From NCBI GenBank assembly GCA_021779835.1, contig JAJXZX010000004.1, positions 1 to 64,000 of the forward strand: a stretch of 64,000 nucleotides of DNA. The letters are read 5' to 3'. Under the pieces are notes generated by a model, which saw only the letters and a list, made by a program, of their open reading frames with translations, searched no databases and was not told the origin of the DNA. Origin of the DNA: Pseudomonadota bacterium (GTDB taxonomy: Bacteria; Pseudomonadota; Alphaproteobacteria; Rhodobacterales; Rhodobacteraceae). Below are positions 16,643 to 24,659 of the stretch, in pieces. Each line of letters opens with the position of its first letter. Position 1 is the stretch's first letter. Position numbers and translations under genes: made by a program.

Positions 16643-17272
16643 ATGAGCGATATTGAGGAAACCGGCGGCGCGGCACCCTGTCTGTTAGGCGAAATGGAGC
16701 AGGTCGCGTTGGAAGTCGGGCGGTGGCGCAAGGCAGAGCGCGTGCGGCTGATCGCGGCGCGGCAGGCTCTGCCGGTGGCGGCGCGGGCGGCGGCGGATGT
16801 GTGGCTGGGCGATGCGTTGGACGCGCGACTGGGTGCGGTTTCGGGCCGGGTGATTGGTCTCTACTGGCCGATCAAGGGCGAGCCGGATCTGCGGGCGTGG
16901 GCGGCGCGCTGTCGCGCGGCGGGTGCGCGCATCGCGCTGCCGGTGGTGGTGGCGAAGGGCGCGCCCTTGGTGTTTCGCGTCTGGCAGGCCGACGCGGTGC
17001 TGGAGCGCGGCGTGTGGAACATCCCGATCCCGGGGCCGGAGGCCGAGGAGGTGGTGCCGGATGTGGTGATCTCGCCCCTCGTGGGGCTGGGGGACGAGAC
17101 TTATCGGCTGGGCTATGGCGGCGGGTTTTATGACCGGACTTTGGCGCGGATCATGGCGTCAGGGGCCACGCCAGTGGTGATTGGGGTGGGCTATGCGTTT
17201 CAGCGGATCGCGACGATTTTCCCGCAACCGCATGATGTGCCAATGGGGCAAGCGCTGCTCGCAGAGATATGA
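16643..17272 (+). CDS. ygfA: 5-formyltetrahydrofolate cyclo-ligase
   Basis: 209 residues. It converts 5-formyl-THF to 5,10-methenyl-THF with ATP. Family blocks: WRKAERVRLIAAR near the N-terminus, then IGLYWPIKGEPDL, and the C-terminal ETYRLGYGGGFYDRTLA phosphate loop. The ATG at 16643 has GGAGGG seven bases before it; the frame continues upstream without a comparable site. In many bacteria this gene follows the 6S RNA gene, but here a good 6S candidate lies 11 kb away and I see none directly upstream. Confidence 0.92.
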   Translation: MSDIEETGGAAPCLLGEMEQVALEVGRWRKAERVRLIAARQALPVAARAAADVWLGDALDARLGAVSGRVIGLYWPIKGEPDLRAWAARCRAAGARIALPVVVAKGAPLVFRVWQADAVLERGVWNIPIPGPEAEEVVPDVVISPLVGLGDETYRLGYGGGFYDRTLARIMASGATPVVIGVGYAFQRIATIFPQPHDVPMGQALLAEI

Positions 17273-17284
17273 GGTGCGGCGCGC

Positions 17285-17338
17285 TTGACGCTTTCGCGGA
17301 GGGCTAGTAGAAAGATTGATAATAATTCGCATTTTCAA
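17285..17338 (+). promoter_or_regulatory. mntH promoter with metalloregulator-like operator
   Basis: TTGACG (17285-17290), 17 bases, TAGAAA (17308-17313), followed by the inverted repeat TTGATAAT-N7-ATTTTCAA (17316-17338) over the expected transcript start. Its position and AT-rich dyad resemble Fur/Mur-type operators in front of manganese importers of Alphaproteobacteria. The regulator is inferred. Confidence 0.5.
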
Positions 17339-17350
17339 AACGGACCGTTG

Positions 17351-18685
17351 ATGACCCCGAAAGGTGATATGGAAACTTGGGCGGCAGAGACCCCTGCCCT
17401 ATCCTTGCCCGAGGTGCATTCCAGCATACCAGTCCACAAGGGGCGCTGGATGCGGCGGCTCGCCTCGTTCATCGGGCCCGGCTATCTGGTGGCGGTGGGC
17501 TATATGGACCCGGGCAACTGGGCGACATCCTTGGCGGGCGGCTCGGCCTACGGCTATACCCTGCTGTCGGCGGTGCTGATTTCCAGCCTGATGGCGATCT
17601 TGTTGCAGGCGCTGAGCCTGCGGTTGGGCATCGCCACCGGCAAGGATCTGGCGCAGGCAACGCGCGAGGTCTTACCGCGCCGGTTGGTGATCCCCATGTG
17701 GCTGCTGGCGGAAGGTGCAATTATCGCGACCGACCTGGCCGAGGTGATCGGCACGGCGATCGGCCTCAACCTTGTGTTTGGCATCCCGGTCGAGATGGGC
17801 GTGGCGCTGACCGCGCTGGACGTCGCGCTGATCCTGTGGTTGCAGGGGCGTGGATTTCGCTGGGTCGAGGCGGTGGTTATCGCGCTGACAACCATCATTG
17901 CCGCCTGTTTCATCATCGAAATGGTCTATGCCAATCCGGTGTGGGGCGATGTCTTGCGCGGGTTCATACCGCAACGCGCGGTGCTTGCCTCGCCCGACAT
18001 GCTGTATCTGGCGTTGGGGATCATCGGGGCCACGGTGATGCCGCATAACCTGTATCTCCATTCCTCGATCATCCAGACGCGGGCGATCGGGCCGACAACG
18101 GCGGATAAGCGCGACGCGATCCGTATGGGCACGGTGGATTCAACCGTGGCGCTGACGATTGCGTTATTCGTCAACGCGGCGATCCTGATCTTGGCGGCGG
18201 CGGTATTTCACACCGCTGGCCAAACGCAGGTGGCCGAGATTCAGGACGCCTACAAGCTGCTGGGCGGCGCGGTCGGCTCTGCGCTGGCGCCGATCCTGTT
18301 CGGGGTCGCGCTGCTGTGTTCGGGCATCAACTCAACCGTCACCGCGACGCTGGCGGGCCAGATCGTGATGGAAGGTTTCGTGCAGATGCGGGTGGCGCCA
18401 TGGGTGCGCCGCCTTGTCACGCGGTCCATCGCCATCGTGCCCGCGCTTGTGGTGACGTTGCTATACGGCGAAAAGGGCACCGCGGAATTGCTGGTGCTAA
18501 GCCAGGTGGTGCTTAGCCTGCAACTGCCGTTTGCCATCGTGCCGCTGGTGCGGATGACGGCGGATGCAAAGCGCATGAACGGCCTGCCCGCACCACGCTG
18601 GCTGACGCTGGCTTGCTGGGTGATCGGGATCATCATCATCGTGCTGAACGCGAAGCTGATCTGGGACGTGGCGATGGGGAACTGA
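17351..18685 (+). CDS. mntH: Nramp-family divalent metal (Mn2+) transporter
   Basis: 444 residues, about 11 membrane helices. The metal-binding motifs of Nramp are intact: [11 protein letters not shown] in the first helix and [11 protein letters not shown] in the sixth. It imports Mn2+ (and possibly Fe2+) with protons. The ATG at 17351 follows a promoter and palindrome; a second in-frame ATG at 17369 has AAGG close before it and is also possible. Translation from 17285 is unlikely because that region carries the promoter. Confidence 0.92.
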   Translation: MTPKGDMETWAAETPALSLPEVHSSIPVHKGRWMRRLASFIGPGYLVAVGYMDPGNWATSLAGGSAYGYTLLSAVLISSLMAILLQALSLRLGIATGKDLAQATREVLPRRLVIPMWLLAEGAIIATDLAEVIGTAIGLNLVFGIPVEMGVALTALDVALILWLQGRGFRWVEAVVIALTTIIAACFIIEMVYANPVWGDVLRGFIPQRAVLASPDMLYLALGIIGATVMPHNLYLHSSIIQTRAIGPTTADKRDAIRMGTVDSTVALTIALFVNAAILILAAAVFHTAGQTQVAEIQDAYKLLGGAVGSALAPILFGVALLCSGINSTVTATLAGQIVMEGFVQMRVAPWVRRLVTRSIAIVPALVVTLLYGEKGTAELLVLSQVVLSLQLPFAIVPLVRMTADAKRMNGLPAPRWLTLACWVIGIIIIVLNAKLIWDVAMGN

Positions 18686-18856
18686 GGTCAGGCTTTTGAT
18701 CGGGCTTGCCACAGAGATCCTGAAGTTGAGGAGCCCGGATTACGCGGCGGCGCAACGATGAGGCCGCAGAGCCAGTTCCAGGGGTTAGGCGCTTCGTCCA
18801 AACGCGCCGATGCCCGACAGCAGGCCGTCATCTTCCCGGTTTCGTGGTGCGTGGGC

Positions 18857-20029
18857 TCAGCGCGCGAAGGTTCCGTGCGCCAGCGCCGACACCAGATCCG
18901 ATCGCGTGACGATCCCGACCAGTCGCGCGCCTTCCATTACGGGCACCGCCTCGGTGCCGCCATCGGCCAGCAACGGCAACAGATCACCGACTGCAAAGGC
19001 CGGACCCACCCTTGGAACCGCAACTGACATGATGTCGGCGGCCGTCGTGGCCGTCTTGCGCGCTTGATCGGCAAGGCGCGTCATCGCCGACGTGAGGGTG
19101 CTGCGCTGGCGCAACGCGTCCTCGCGTGCCCGGCGGATGATGTCGATCTGAAAAATGATGCCCACGAACCGGCCTTCGGGGCCGATCACCGGGATCGAGG
19201 TAAAGCCGTGCTTGCGGAACAATTCCGCGACCTCTGACAGCCGGGTATCGGGGGCGACCGTCACCAGATCGCGCGACATGATCTCTGCGCAGGTCAACGC
19301 ACCGAAGTGATGCGCGGCGGCGGCGGTTTCGGCGGCCTCGATCAGGCGCGCGAGATCCTCTGGGCCAAGGTTGGTATCCTGGCGAAAGTCCGAAAGTATG
19401 TGGGACAATTCGGCAGAGGTCAGCGACAGCCGCCGTTCTGGTGGCAGGTCAGACGTGCCGTGTGCGCCCGCAACAATGGGCTGGCGGAACGGATAAACCC
19501 GCCCCGTCAGCCGGTTCCACGCCATCGCCAGTATAACCAACGACAGCGTGCCCCCGCCCGCAGCGACAATGGCAAAACGCAGGCCCATGGCGTGAACCAA
19601 GGGTGCGTTGAGCGCTGACAGCAAGGCCACCGCACCCCCCGGCGGATGAAGGGCGCGGAGAAGCGACATGGCAAGGATTGCACCACCAACCGCGAGAGCC
19701 GGGGCCAAAACCGGGTCGGGCACCAGCATCAGCACGGCCCAGGCGACGATCCCCGACACTGTGTTGCCGACCACCGCCGACCATGGCTGCGCAAGCGGGC
19801 TGTTTGGCACGGCGAACAACAGCACCGCCGAGGCGCCAAGCGGCGCGATCAGGAAAAGCCCCGTCGCCTTGTCCACCACCGGGGAAAACAGAAATGCGCC
19901 ACAAAGACCCAGCCCTACAGCACCGCCAACCGCGGCGCGTAGCGGCTCCCAACTGTGGGGCGCCGCCATCGCGGGGCCGAAGCCGCGCACACGGGCGTGT
20001 AGACGCACGCGCAGGGTCATCGGCTGCAT
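18857..20029 (-). CDS. HPP-family membrane protein with C-terminal CBS domain pair
   Basis: 390 residues. The N-terminal part (about 25-185) has several hydrophobic helices and the HPP signature LLRALHPPGGAVALLSAL; the C-terminal part holds two CBS domains (ALTCAEIMSRDLVTVAPDTR.. and ATTAADIMSVAVPRVGPAF..). HPP proteins have been linked to nitrite transport, and CBS pairs bind adenine nucleotides, so a nucleotide-gated channel or transporter is plausible but unproven. AGGGGA precedes the ATG. It lies beside NnrU, NsrR and nitrate reductase genes, which supports a nitrogen-oxide link. Confidence 0.82.
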   Translation of the reverse strand: MQPMTLRVRLHARVRGFGPAMAAPHSWEPLRAAVGGAVGLGLCGAFLFSPVVDKATGLFLIAPLGASAVLLFAVPNSPLAQPWSAVVGNTVSGIVAWAVLMLVPDPVLAPALAVGGAILAMSLLRALHPPGGAVALLSALNAPLVHAMGLRFAIVAAGGGTLSLVILAMAWNRLTGRVYPFRQPIVAGAHGTSDLPPERRLSLTSAELSHILSDFRQDTNLGPEDLARLIEAAETAAAAHHFGALTCAEIMSRDLVTVAPDTRLSEVAELFRKHGFTSIPVIGPEGRFVGIIFQIDIIRRAREDALRQRSTLTSAMTRLADQARKTATTAADIMSVAVPRVGPAFAVGDLLPLLADGGTEAVPVMEGARLVGIVTRSDLVSALAHGTFAR

Positions 20030-20119
20030 GGTTGTCCCCTACTTGGCGGAATTGTCAAATTGTTCGCCTGCCGGGCGGTAAGCCCTACCGATTGCGGGGT
20101 CAATCAGAAGTATCGTGGA

Positions 20120-20635
20120 TCAGAAAGTTGGGGTCAGAATATTGGCGCGGCACCATGCGAGGATCGCCGCTGGCTCTGCGCTAAGGGGTTGCGCCAAACC
20201 GTCCGCGAAGGTCGCAAACGCATCGCGGTTCAGCATGTTCACACCGGTCAATACCGGAATACCGCGGGACAGAGCCTCGGCGATCAGGGCGCGAAAACCG
20301 CGCCCCTCGCCTTCGTGTTTGCCAAACTTGTTGATGATGAGAATGTCCGTTTCACCAGAAAATCCCGCCTCGACGTTCGCCACCGCCGTTTCCAATGCGC
20401 CCGGGTCAAGGCGGCAGCCCCGCGCGCTTTCGCCCAGTTCCTGATTGATGCGGATCACTGGCCCTTCGGGAAGCACCATCACGTCCATATCGCAGTGGTT
20501 GCTTCCCGGCCTGTCGATGTTGGTTTGCACAACCCCGGCAACCCGCAGCCCCTCGGCCATAAGCGCTGCGGCGACGGTTGCCAGAACCTTGTCGACCTGA
20601 CCGCGTTCGGACGATGTGACGGAAGCAATGCGCAT
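20120..20635 (-). CDS. DUF2478 protein, putative nucleotide-binding accessory
   Basis: 171 residues beginning MRIASVTSSERGQVDKVLA, resembling the DUF2478 family of predicted NTP-binding proteins found next to molybdenum or nitrate/denitrification genes. Other conserved-looking parts are DVMVLPEGPVIRINQELG and ILIINKFGKHEGEGRGFR, where NKFGKxE looks like a G4-type base-recognition motif. The ATG at 20635 is chosen because AGAGGG precedes it and a CRP/FNR-type palindrome lies 52 bases upstream; the frame itself runs on to 20887. The biochemical role is unknown. Confidence 0.78.
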   Translation of the reverse strand: MRIASVTSSERGQVDKVLATVAAALMAEGLRVAGVVQTNIDRPGSNHCDMDVMVLPEGPVIRINQELGESARGCRLDPGALETAVANVEAGFSGETDILIINKFGKHEGEGRGFRALIAEALSRGIPVLTGVNMLNRDAFATFADGLAQPLSAEPAAILAWCRANILTPTF

Positions 20636-20686
20636 GGTGGAAGCCCTCTTTGAACAAGCGGTAGAGTAGATGACGGTGACGACGCC

Positions 20687-20700
20687 TTGACATATGTCAA
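20687..20700 (-). promoter_or_regulatory. FNR/NNR-type palindrome
   Basis: TTGACATATGTCAA, a perfect 14-bp palindrome of the CRP/FNR class, 52 bases before the DUF2478 start. A TACTCT element (20663-20668, minus strand) sits at the spacing expected for a class II activated promoter, placing the site near -41.5. Confidence 0.7.
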
Positions 20701-20715
20701 GTCGAGCGGCTCGGG

Positions 20716-21405
20716 TCACGGCAGGGGCGAAACCCCGATCACCATTGGATGCAGCCAAAGCAGCGCGGGCCAAATCGCCAGCGCAAGCATAACCCGCCAC
20801 AGCGTGGGGGCGCGGTGGGGCCGCCACCGTCCCGACAACAGCGCCGCACAGGGAAAGGCGGATGTGCGGCGGGCAAGGCGCGCCCATTCGGAAAGGCCGA
20901 TGACCCGGCGATTGCGCGCATCAATGGCCAACATGCCAAGCACCGCCATCGCCGCAAAACCGCCGAACAGGATCGCGTGGGCTAAATCGCCGTTCGCCAG
21001 CAAGTGAACCGACGCCCATAATAAAAACGCCCAAAGCAGCGGGTGACGGGCGACCCCTGCCACGCCAGGATGATCGGGATCAAAGCCCCGCTTGCTGCCC
21101 CCGAACGACAACGGATTGGGCGTACCAATACCGAACACGCCCAGCAGAATGGCGAATGGCATCACAAGATTGGCTGCGCAGCGGTGCCACTCCTGCTGGT
21201 TCCACAACGCCACATAGGGCGCGCGCCCCGCGGCGACGATCAGCCATATCAGCACCAGGATAGAGACCGCGTTGAACGCCGCCAGATAGGCCCGCCGCCC
21301 GACGCCTGCGATGATCCGGGCCTTGAGCGCGGGCCGTGCCGGTATCGCGTGAGATCCGAGAAACAGCGCCAGCGCGCCCCCAAACTCGCCCCATCCGCCC
21401 ATCAT
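20716..21405 (-). CDS. nnrU: NnrU family membrane protein
   Basis: 229 residues with about six hydrophobic segments. The start GALALFLGSHAIPARPALKARI is the recognisable NnrU pattern, and the GVARHPLLWAFLLWASVHLLANGD segment (given in part) is shared with the related methyltransferase-like NnrU/Isoprenylcysteine family. NnrU is needed for normal nitric-oxide metabolism in Rhodobacter, with an unknown mechanism. Its start overlaps the nsrR stop by four bases, so it is cotranscribed with the NO sensor. Confidence 0.85.
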   Translation of the reverse strand: MMGGWGEFGGALALFLGSHAIPARPALKARIIAGVGRRAYLAAFNAVSILVLIWLIVAAGRAPYVALWNQQEWHRCAANLVMPFAILLGVFGIGTPNPLSFGGSKRGFDPDHPGVAGVARHPLLWAFLLWASVHLLANGDLAHAILFGGFAAMAVLGMLAIDARNRRVIGLSEWARLARRTSAFPCAALLSGRWRPHRAPTLWRVMLALAIWPALLWLHPMVIGVSPLP

Positions 21406-21815
21406 GCGGACACCGGCGACCAGGCGCAGTCTTGCAGCGAGGTTCGGTCAAGATCGGCCAGAAACACCTCGCGGGCTTGCGCGAGCCGCGCCTTCAGGCG
21501 GCATTGCGCCGTCATGATGCAGTCACCACCATCCTGCCGGAAACATTCCACGAGGGGCTGGGGCGCCTCCATCCTGCGCACGACGGTGCCCAGCATGATC
21601 TCTGTCGCCGGGCGGGCAAGGCGGATGCCGCCCCCTGCGCCCCGTTGGGTGGTGATGAAGCCACCCTCAGCCAGCTCGCGCACGACCTTGGTCAGATGGT
21701 TGCGCGAAATGGCGTAGGTCTGCGCGATCTCATCCGTCGTGAAGGCGCGGTCGGGATCGGCTGCCAGTCGCATCAAGGTGCGCAGCGCGAAATCGGTGAA
21801 AGAGGTGAGGCGCAT
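21402..21815 (-). CDS. nsrR: Rrf2-family nitric-oxide-sensing repressor NsrR
   Basis: 137 residues. Winged-helix region DEIAQTYAISRNHLTKVVREL then GAGGGIRLARP, and three cysteines spaced C-x7-C-x5-C (in ECFRQDGGDC and MTAQCRLK), the spacing of the NsrR iron-sulfur cluster. NO destroys the cluster and releases the repressor. The start MRLTSFTDFALR is conserved; an ATG four codons upstream is an alternative. It diverges from the truncated hemoglobin gene, with two matching palindromes between, and overlaps nnrU downstream. Confidence 0.9.
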   Translation of the reverse strand: MRLTSFTDFALRTLMRLAADPDRAFTTDEIAQTYAISRNHLTKVVRELAEGGFITTQRGAGGGIRLARPATEIMLGTVVRRMEAPQPLVECFRQDGGDCIMTAQCRLKARLAQAREVFLADLDRTSLQDCAWSPVSA

Positions 21816-21831
21816 TGTCCCATCCATTAAT

Positions 21832-21848
21832 TGGTATTTGCAATACTA
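21832..21848. promoter_or_regulatory. probable NsrR operator 1
   Basis: TGGTATTTGCAATACTA, an imperfect dyad 17 bases before the nsrR ATG. It shares 14 of 17 positions with the perfect operator 34 bp away, consistent with autoregulation of nsrR-nnrU. Confidence 0.65.
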
Positions 21849-21865
21849 CTATATCGAAGCGTATT

Positions 21866-21882
21866 TGGTATTTCAAATACCA
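21866..21882. promoter_or_regulatory. probable NsrR operator 2
   Basis: TGGTATTTCAAATACCA, a perfect 17-bp dyad around a central C, 14 bases before the hemoglobin start. The AT-rich core matches the TATTT-N-AAATA core of NsrR sites. Confidence 0.75.
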
Positions 21883-21895
21883 GTTGGAGTTTCAG

Positions 21896-22372
21896 ATGCA
21901 ATATGATCGTGCCGCGCTACAGGCTGAAATCACCGCCCGAACGGGAATTGACGCCGCAATGATCCGTCGTTTGGTGCATGGGTTTTATGCCAAGGTGCGC
22001 GCCGATCCGATCCTGTCACCGATCTTCGCGGCCCATATCCCGAATGCCCGCTGGCCCACCCATCTGGAGCGTATGTGCGCGTTTTGGTCCTCGGTCGCGT
22101 TGGCCAGCGGCGAATACCAAGGCCGCCCCATGCAGGCTCACCAGCCGCTTGACGTGCAGGCCAGCGATTTTGACCGCTGGCTGGAGGTGTTTCGTGCCAC
22201 CGCGCAAGACCTGACGCCCCCCGCCGCGGCAGACCATTTCATCGAGCGCGCAGAGCGTATTGCGATGAGCCTGGAGGCCGGGATCGAGGCGCATCAAAGC
22301 CGCAACCTTGGTCGCGTCCGCGCATTTCACATGCCTTTTGCCCCCCTCACCCCATCCATGAAGGAAGCCTGA
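21896..22372 (+). CDS. group III truncated hemoglobin
   Basis: 158 residues. The globin core is readable: LVHGFYAKVRADPILSPIF, then WPTHLERMCAFWSSVALAS and YQGRPMQAHQPL (proximal His region), all typical of TrHb3. Such hemoglobins bind NO or O2 and can convert NO to nitrate. The ATG at 21896 has GGAG six bases before it; the longer frame upstream runs through the operators and is not coding. The downstream RIC gene starts one base after the stop, so both are one NsrR-controlled NO-stress unit. Confidence 0.88.
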   Translation: MQYDRAALQAEITARTGIDAAMIRRLVHGFYAKVRADPILSPIFAAHIPNARWPTHLERMCAFWSSVALASGEYQGRPMQAHQPLDVQASDFDRWLEVFRATAQDLTPPAAADHFIERAERIAMSLEAGIEAHQSRNLGRVRAFHMPFAPLTPSMKEA

Positions 22373-22373
22373 C

Positions 22374-23045
22374 ATGACGACCCCTTATGAGCTGAGCACT
22401 GACTCAAACGTCGGCGAAATTGCCGCAAACCTGCCGGGCGCTGCGGCGCTGTTTCGCAACGCGGGCATCAGCTTTTGCTGTGGCGGCAATATGAGCGTTG
22501 CCGACGCCAGCGCCAAACGCGGGCTTGACGCAGCCACGATTGTCACCGAATTGCGGGCGCTATCCACGGATGCCGAACGGATTGCTCCGCAAGAGACGCC
22601 TGCATTGATCGCGCATATCCGCTTGCGTTATCACGATACCCATCGCCAAGAACTGGCCGATCTGATCCCGCTGGCGCGTAAGGTTGAAGCGGTTCATGGT
22701 GACCACCCGGATGCGCCGCATGGGCTGGCCAACCTGCTGACCAATGTGCTGGCAGAGATGGAAAGCCACATGACCAAAGAGGAACAGGTGTTGTTTCCGC
22801 TGATGCTGAAGGGCGGGCATCCCATGATCGCGGCTCCGATTTCCGTGATGCGCGCCGAGCATGAGGACCACGCAAGCCAACTGCGCACGTTGGAACATAT
22901 CACCCATGGCTTCGCCTTACCCGAAGCTGCCTGTGGCTCGTGGCGTGCGCTGTATGTCGGCACGGAAAAATTTGCCGCCGATCTGGTGGCGCATATGCAC
23001 CTTGAAAACGACGTGCTGTTTCCACGGTTCGAGGCCGCCGCCTGA
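22374..23045 (+). CDS. ric: di-iron iron-sulfur cluster repair protein (RIC/YtfE/DnrN)
   Basis: 223 residues. N-terminal ScdA domain with the CCGGN motif (GISFCCGGNMSV, around residue 36), then a hemerythrin-like four-helix bundle with di-iron ligands H and E in RYHDTHRQELADL, AEMESHMTKEEQVLFP, MRAEHEDHASQL and HMHLENDVLFPRF. It repairs iron-sulfur clusters damaged by NO or peroxide. Cotranscribed with the truncated hemoglobin and followed by a terminator hairpin. Confidence 0.93.
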   Translation: MTTPYELSTDSNVGEIAANLPGAAALFRNAGISFCCGGNMSVADASAKRGLDAATIVTELRALSTDAERIAPQETPALIAHIRLRYHDTHRQELADLIPLARKVEAVHGDHPDAPHGLANLLTNVLAEMESHMTKEEQVLFPLMLKGGHPMIAAPISVMRAEHEDHASQLRTLEHITHGFALPEAACGSWRALYVGTEKFAADLVAHMHLENDVLFPRFEAAA

Positions 23046-23065
23046 TCCGCAGCTTGTGTAAACAC

Positions 23066-23093
23066 GGCCCCGACCGGCTTTCCGGTCGGGGCC
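23066..23093. terminator. terminator hairpin between ric and the nar operon
   Basis: Perfect 12-bp stem GGCCCCGACCGG / CCGGTCGGGGCC with loop CTTT, 20 bases after the ric stop and 43 bases before the end of the convergent nar operon. It may serve both directions. There is no strong T run. Confidence 0.7.
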
Positions 23094-23135
23094 GCGTTGG
23101 CGATGGGGACCATTCCAACCGGGCTAGTCGCCCTG

Positions 23136-23930
23136 TCAGGCCGCTTTTAATGTGACCCCCGTCACCTCGGCGCTTGCCGCGAGCTCTGCCACGAAATCGC
23201 GGGCGGCCTTGGCCCAGGCGGCTTTTTCCAGCAACTCGCGGATGCGGGGCGCCACGGTGTCGAACGGCAGGACGGCACCGATCGCCCGTGCATCAAGCCG
23301 GATGATATGCAGGCCATAGCGCGTCAGGATGGGCAGTGCGGCAATCTCGCCTTCGGTCAGCGCATCCATCGCGGCCTCGAACTCTGGCACGGTGTCGCCC
23401 GAAATCAACTGACCCAGCCGCCCGCCCGCCTCACGCGAGGAACAGGCGCTGTTTTCGCGGGCAAGGGCGTCAAACGCGCGCGGATCACGGCGGATCGCGG
23501 TCAGAAACGCCTCAGCTTGAGCCTGCGCGGCGGTTAAGCCCACCGGGTCATCGGGGCGAACCGGCAAAAGGATATGGGCCGCCTCATAGAGCGTGGGCGC
23601 GCGCCAACGGTCGGGCGTCGCCTCATATGAGGCAAGCACTTCGGCCTCTGTTGGGGCTTTGGGCTCAACCGCCAAGTCCACAATCTGGCGCACCAAAGCC
23701 TCGTCAGGGGTTTCCACTTTCCCCACGGCCACCTCTTGCGGGTCGGGTATAAGGCCACGCCGTCGCGCTTCTTGGAGCAACAGCACGCGGATCGCCAAGG
23801 CGCGCGCCGCCGCAGTCCACGCCAGGCCGGGTTTGGCCTTTGGCGCGGGGTGGTTTTGCGCCTCATCGGCAATCGCCTCGGCCGAGATGATTTCGCCGTT
23901 TACCGTTACTTTGGCAAGGAAAGGGGTCAT
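23136..23930 (-). CDS. parvulin-type peptidyl-prolyl isomerase of the nar operon (NifM-like)
   Basis: 264 residues. The C-terminal PpiC domain (about 115-220) shows YEAAHILLPV, FDALARENSACSSREAGGRLG and IISGD-like to YGLHIIRLD parvulin motifs. There is no signal peptide, so it probably acts in the cytoplasm. It lies five bases after narI and shares its strand, so it is the last gene of narKGHJI. Parvulins in this place are annotated in several nitrate-reducing Proteobacteria and resemble NifM, a maturation factor of nitrogenase. Help in folding NarGH is an inference. Confidence 0.85.
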   Translation of the reverse strand: MTPFLAKVTVNGEIISAEAIADEAQNHPAPKAKPGLAWTAAARALAIRVLLLQEARRRGLIPDPQEVAVGKVETPDEALVRQIVDLAVEPKAPTEAEVLASYEATPDRWRAPTLYEAAHILLPVRPDDPVGLTAAQAQAEAFLTAIRRDPRAFDALARENSACSSREAGGRLGQLISGDTVPEFEAAMDALTEGEIAALPILTRYGLHIIRLDARAIGAVLPFDTVAPRIRELLEKAAWAKAARDFVAELAASAEVTGVTLKAA

Positions 23931-23935
23931 CTGGA

Positions 23936-24646
23936 CTACTCCGCAGGATGTTTCTGGCCGCGCTTTTTAGAGCGCACGATCTGGTAGCCCGACCGCAGGA
24001 AGAGATAGCGCAGCGGCACGAAGATGCCGGACGCGATATGCACCAGACGCGTGAATGGGAAGATCAGGAAGATCGTCAGGCCGGTCAGGATATGCAGCTG
24101 GAATATCCATGAGGCGCCTTGGGTATAGCTGGCAGCGTTGGGATCAAGGGTGAAAATGCCCTGTGCCCACATCATGAATTTCACCATCTCGCTGCCGTCG
24201 ATATGGTGTAGCGAGACAGTGATCGACAGCGCGCCAAGGCAAAGCTGAAACATCAGCAGCGACAGGATCAGGATGTCCATCGTCGAAGACGTGGCGCGGA
24301 TGCGCGGATCGGCGAGGCGACGATAGAGCAGAATGAACCCGCCCAACAGCGCGGCGACGGCCCCTGCCCCACCAACTGCGATGGCAAGGATCTGCTTGGC
24401 CTCATGGGTGATGCCAAGCGCCTCGATCAGCGGCAGGGGGGTTAGCAGGCCAAAGAAGTGTCCGACAAAGATGGTCAGAACGCCAATGTGGAACAGCACC
24501 GAGCCCACGATCAACTGTTTGCGGCGCAGAAGCTGGCTGGACGAGGATTTCCACGTGAAGGGGTCGCGTTCATAGCGCGCAATGGACCCGATCAACAGAA
24601 CGCTCAGCGCGATGTAGGGATAGATGCCGAAGATAAAGTAGTGCAT
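23936..24646 (-). CDS. narI: respiratory nitrate reductase gamma subunit (cytochrome b)
   Basis: 236 residues, five membrane helices. It carries the two b hemes that oxidise quinol and pass electrons to NarH. His residues are placed in LFHIGVLTIFVGHFFGL and LHILTGLTIF..RLVHIASGI, as in NarI. The start MHYFIFGIYPYIALSV is the conserved NarI opening; the frame extends 18 codons further but that overlaps the narJ end. Fourth structural gene of narGHJI. Confidence 0.95.
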   Translation of the reverse strand: MHYFIFGIYPYIALSVLLIGSIARYERDPFTWKSSSSQLLRRKQLIVGSVLFHIGVLTIFVGHFFGLLTPLPLIEALGITHEAKQILAIAVGGAGAVAALLGGFILLYRRLADPRIRATSSTMDILILSLLMFQLCLGALSITVSLHHIDGSEMVKFMMWAQGIFTLDPNAASYTQGASWIFQLHILTGLTIFLIFPFTRLVHIASGIFVPLRYLFLRSGYQIVRSKKRGQKHPAE

Positions 24647-24659
24647 TTGGGGCCTCCTG

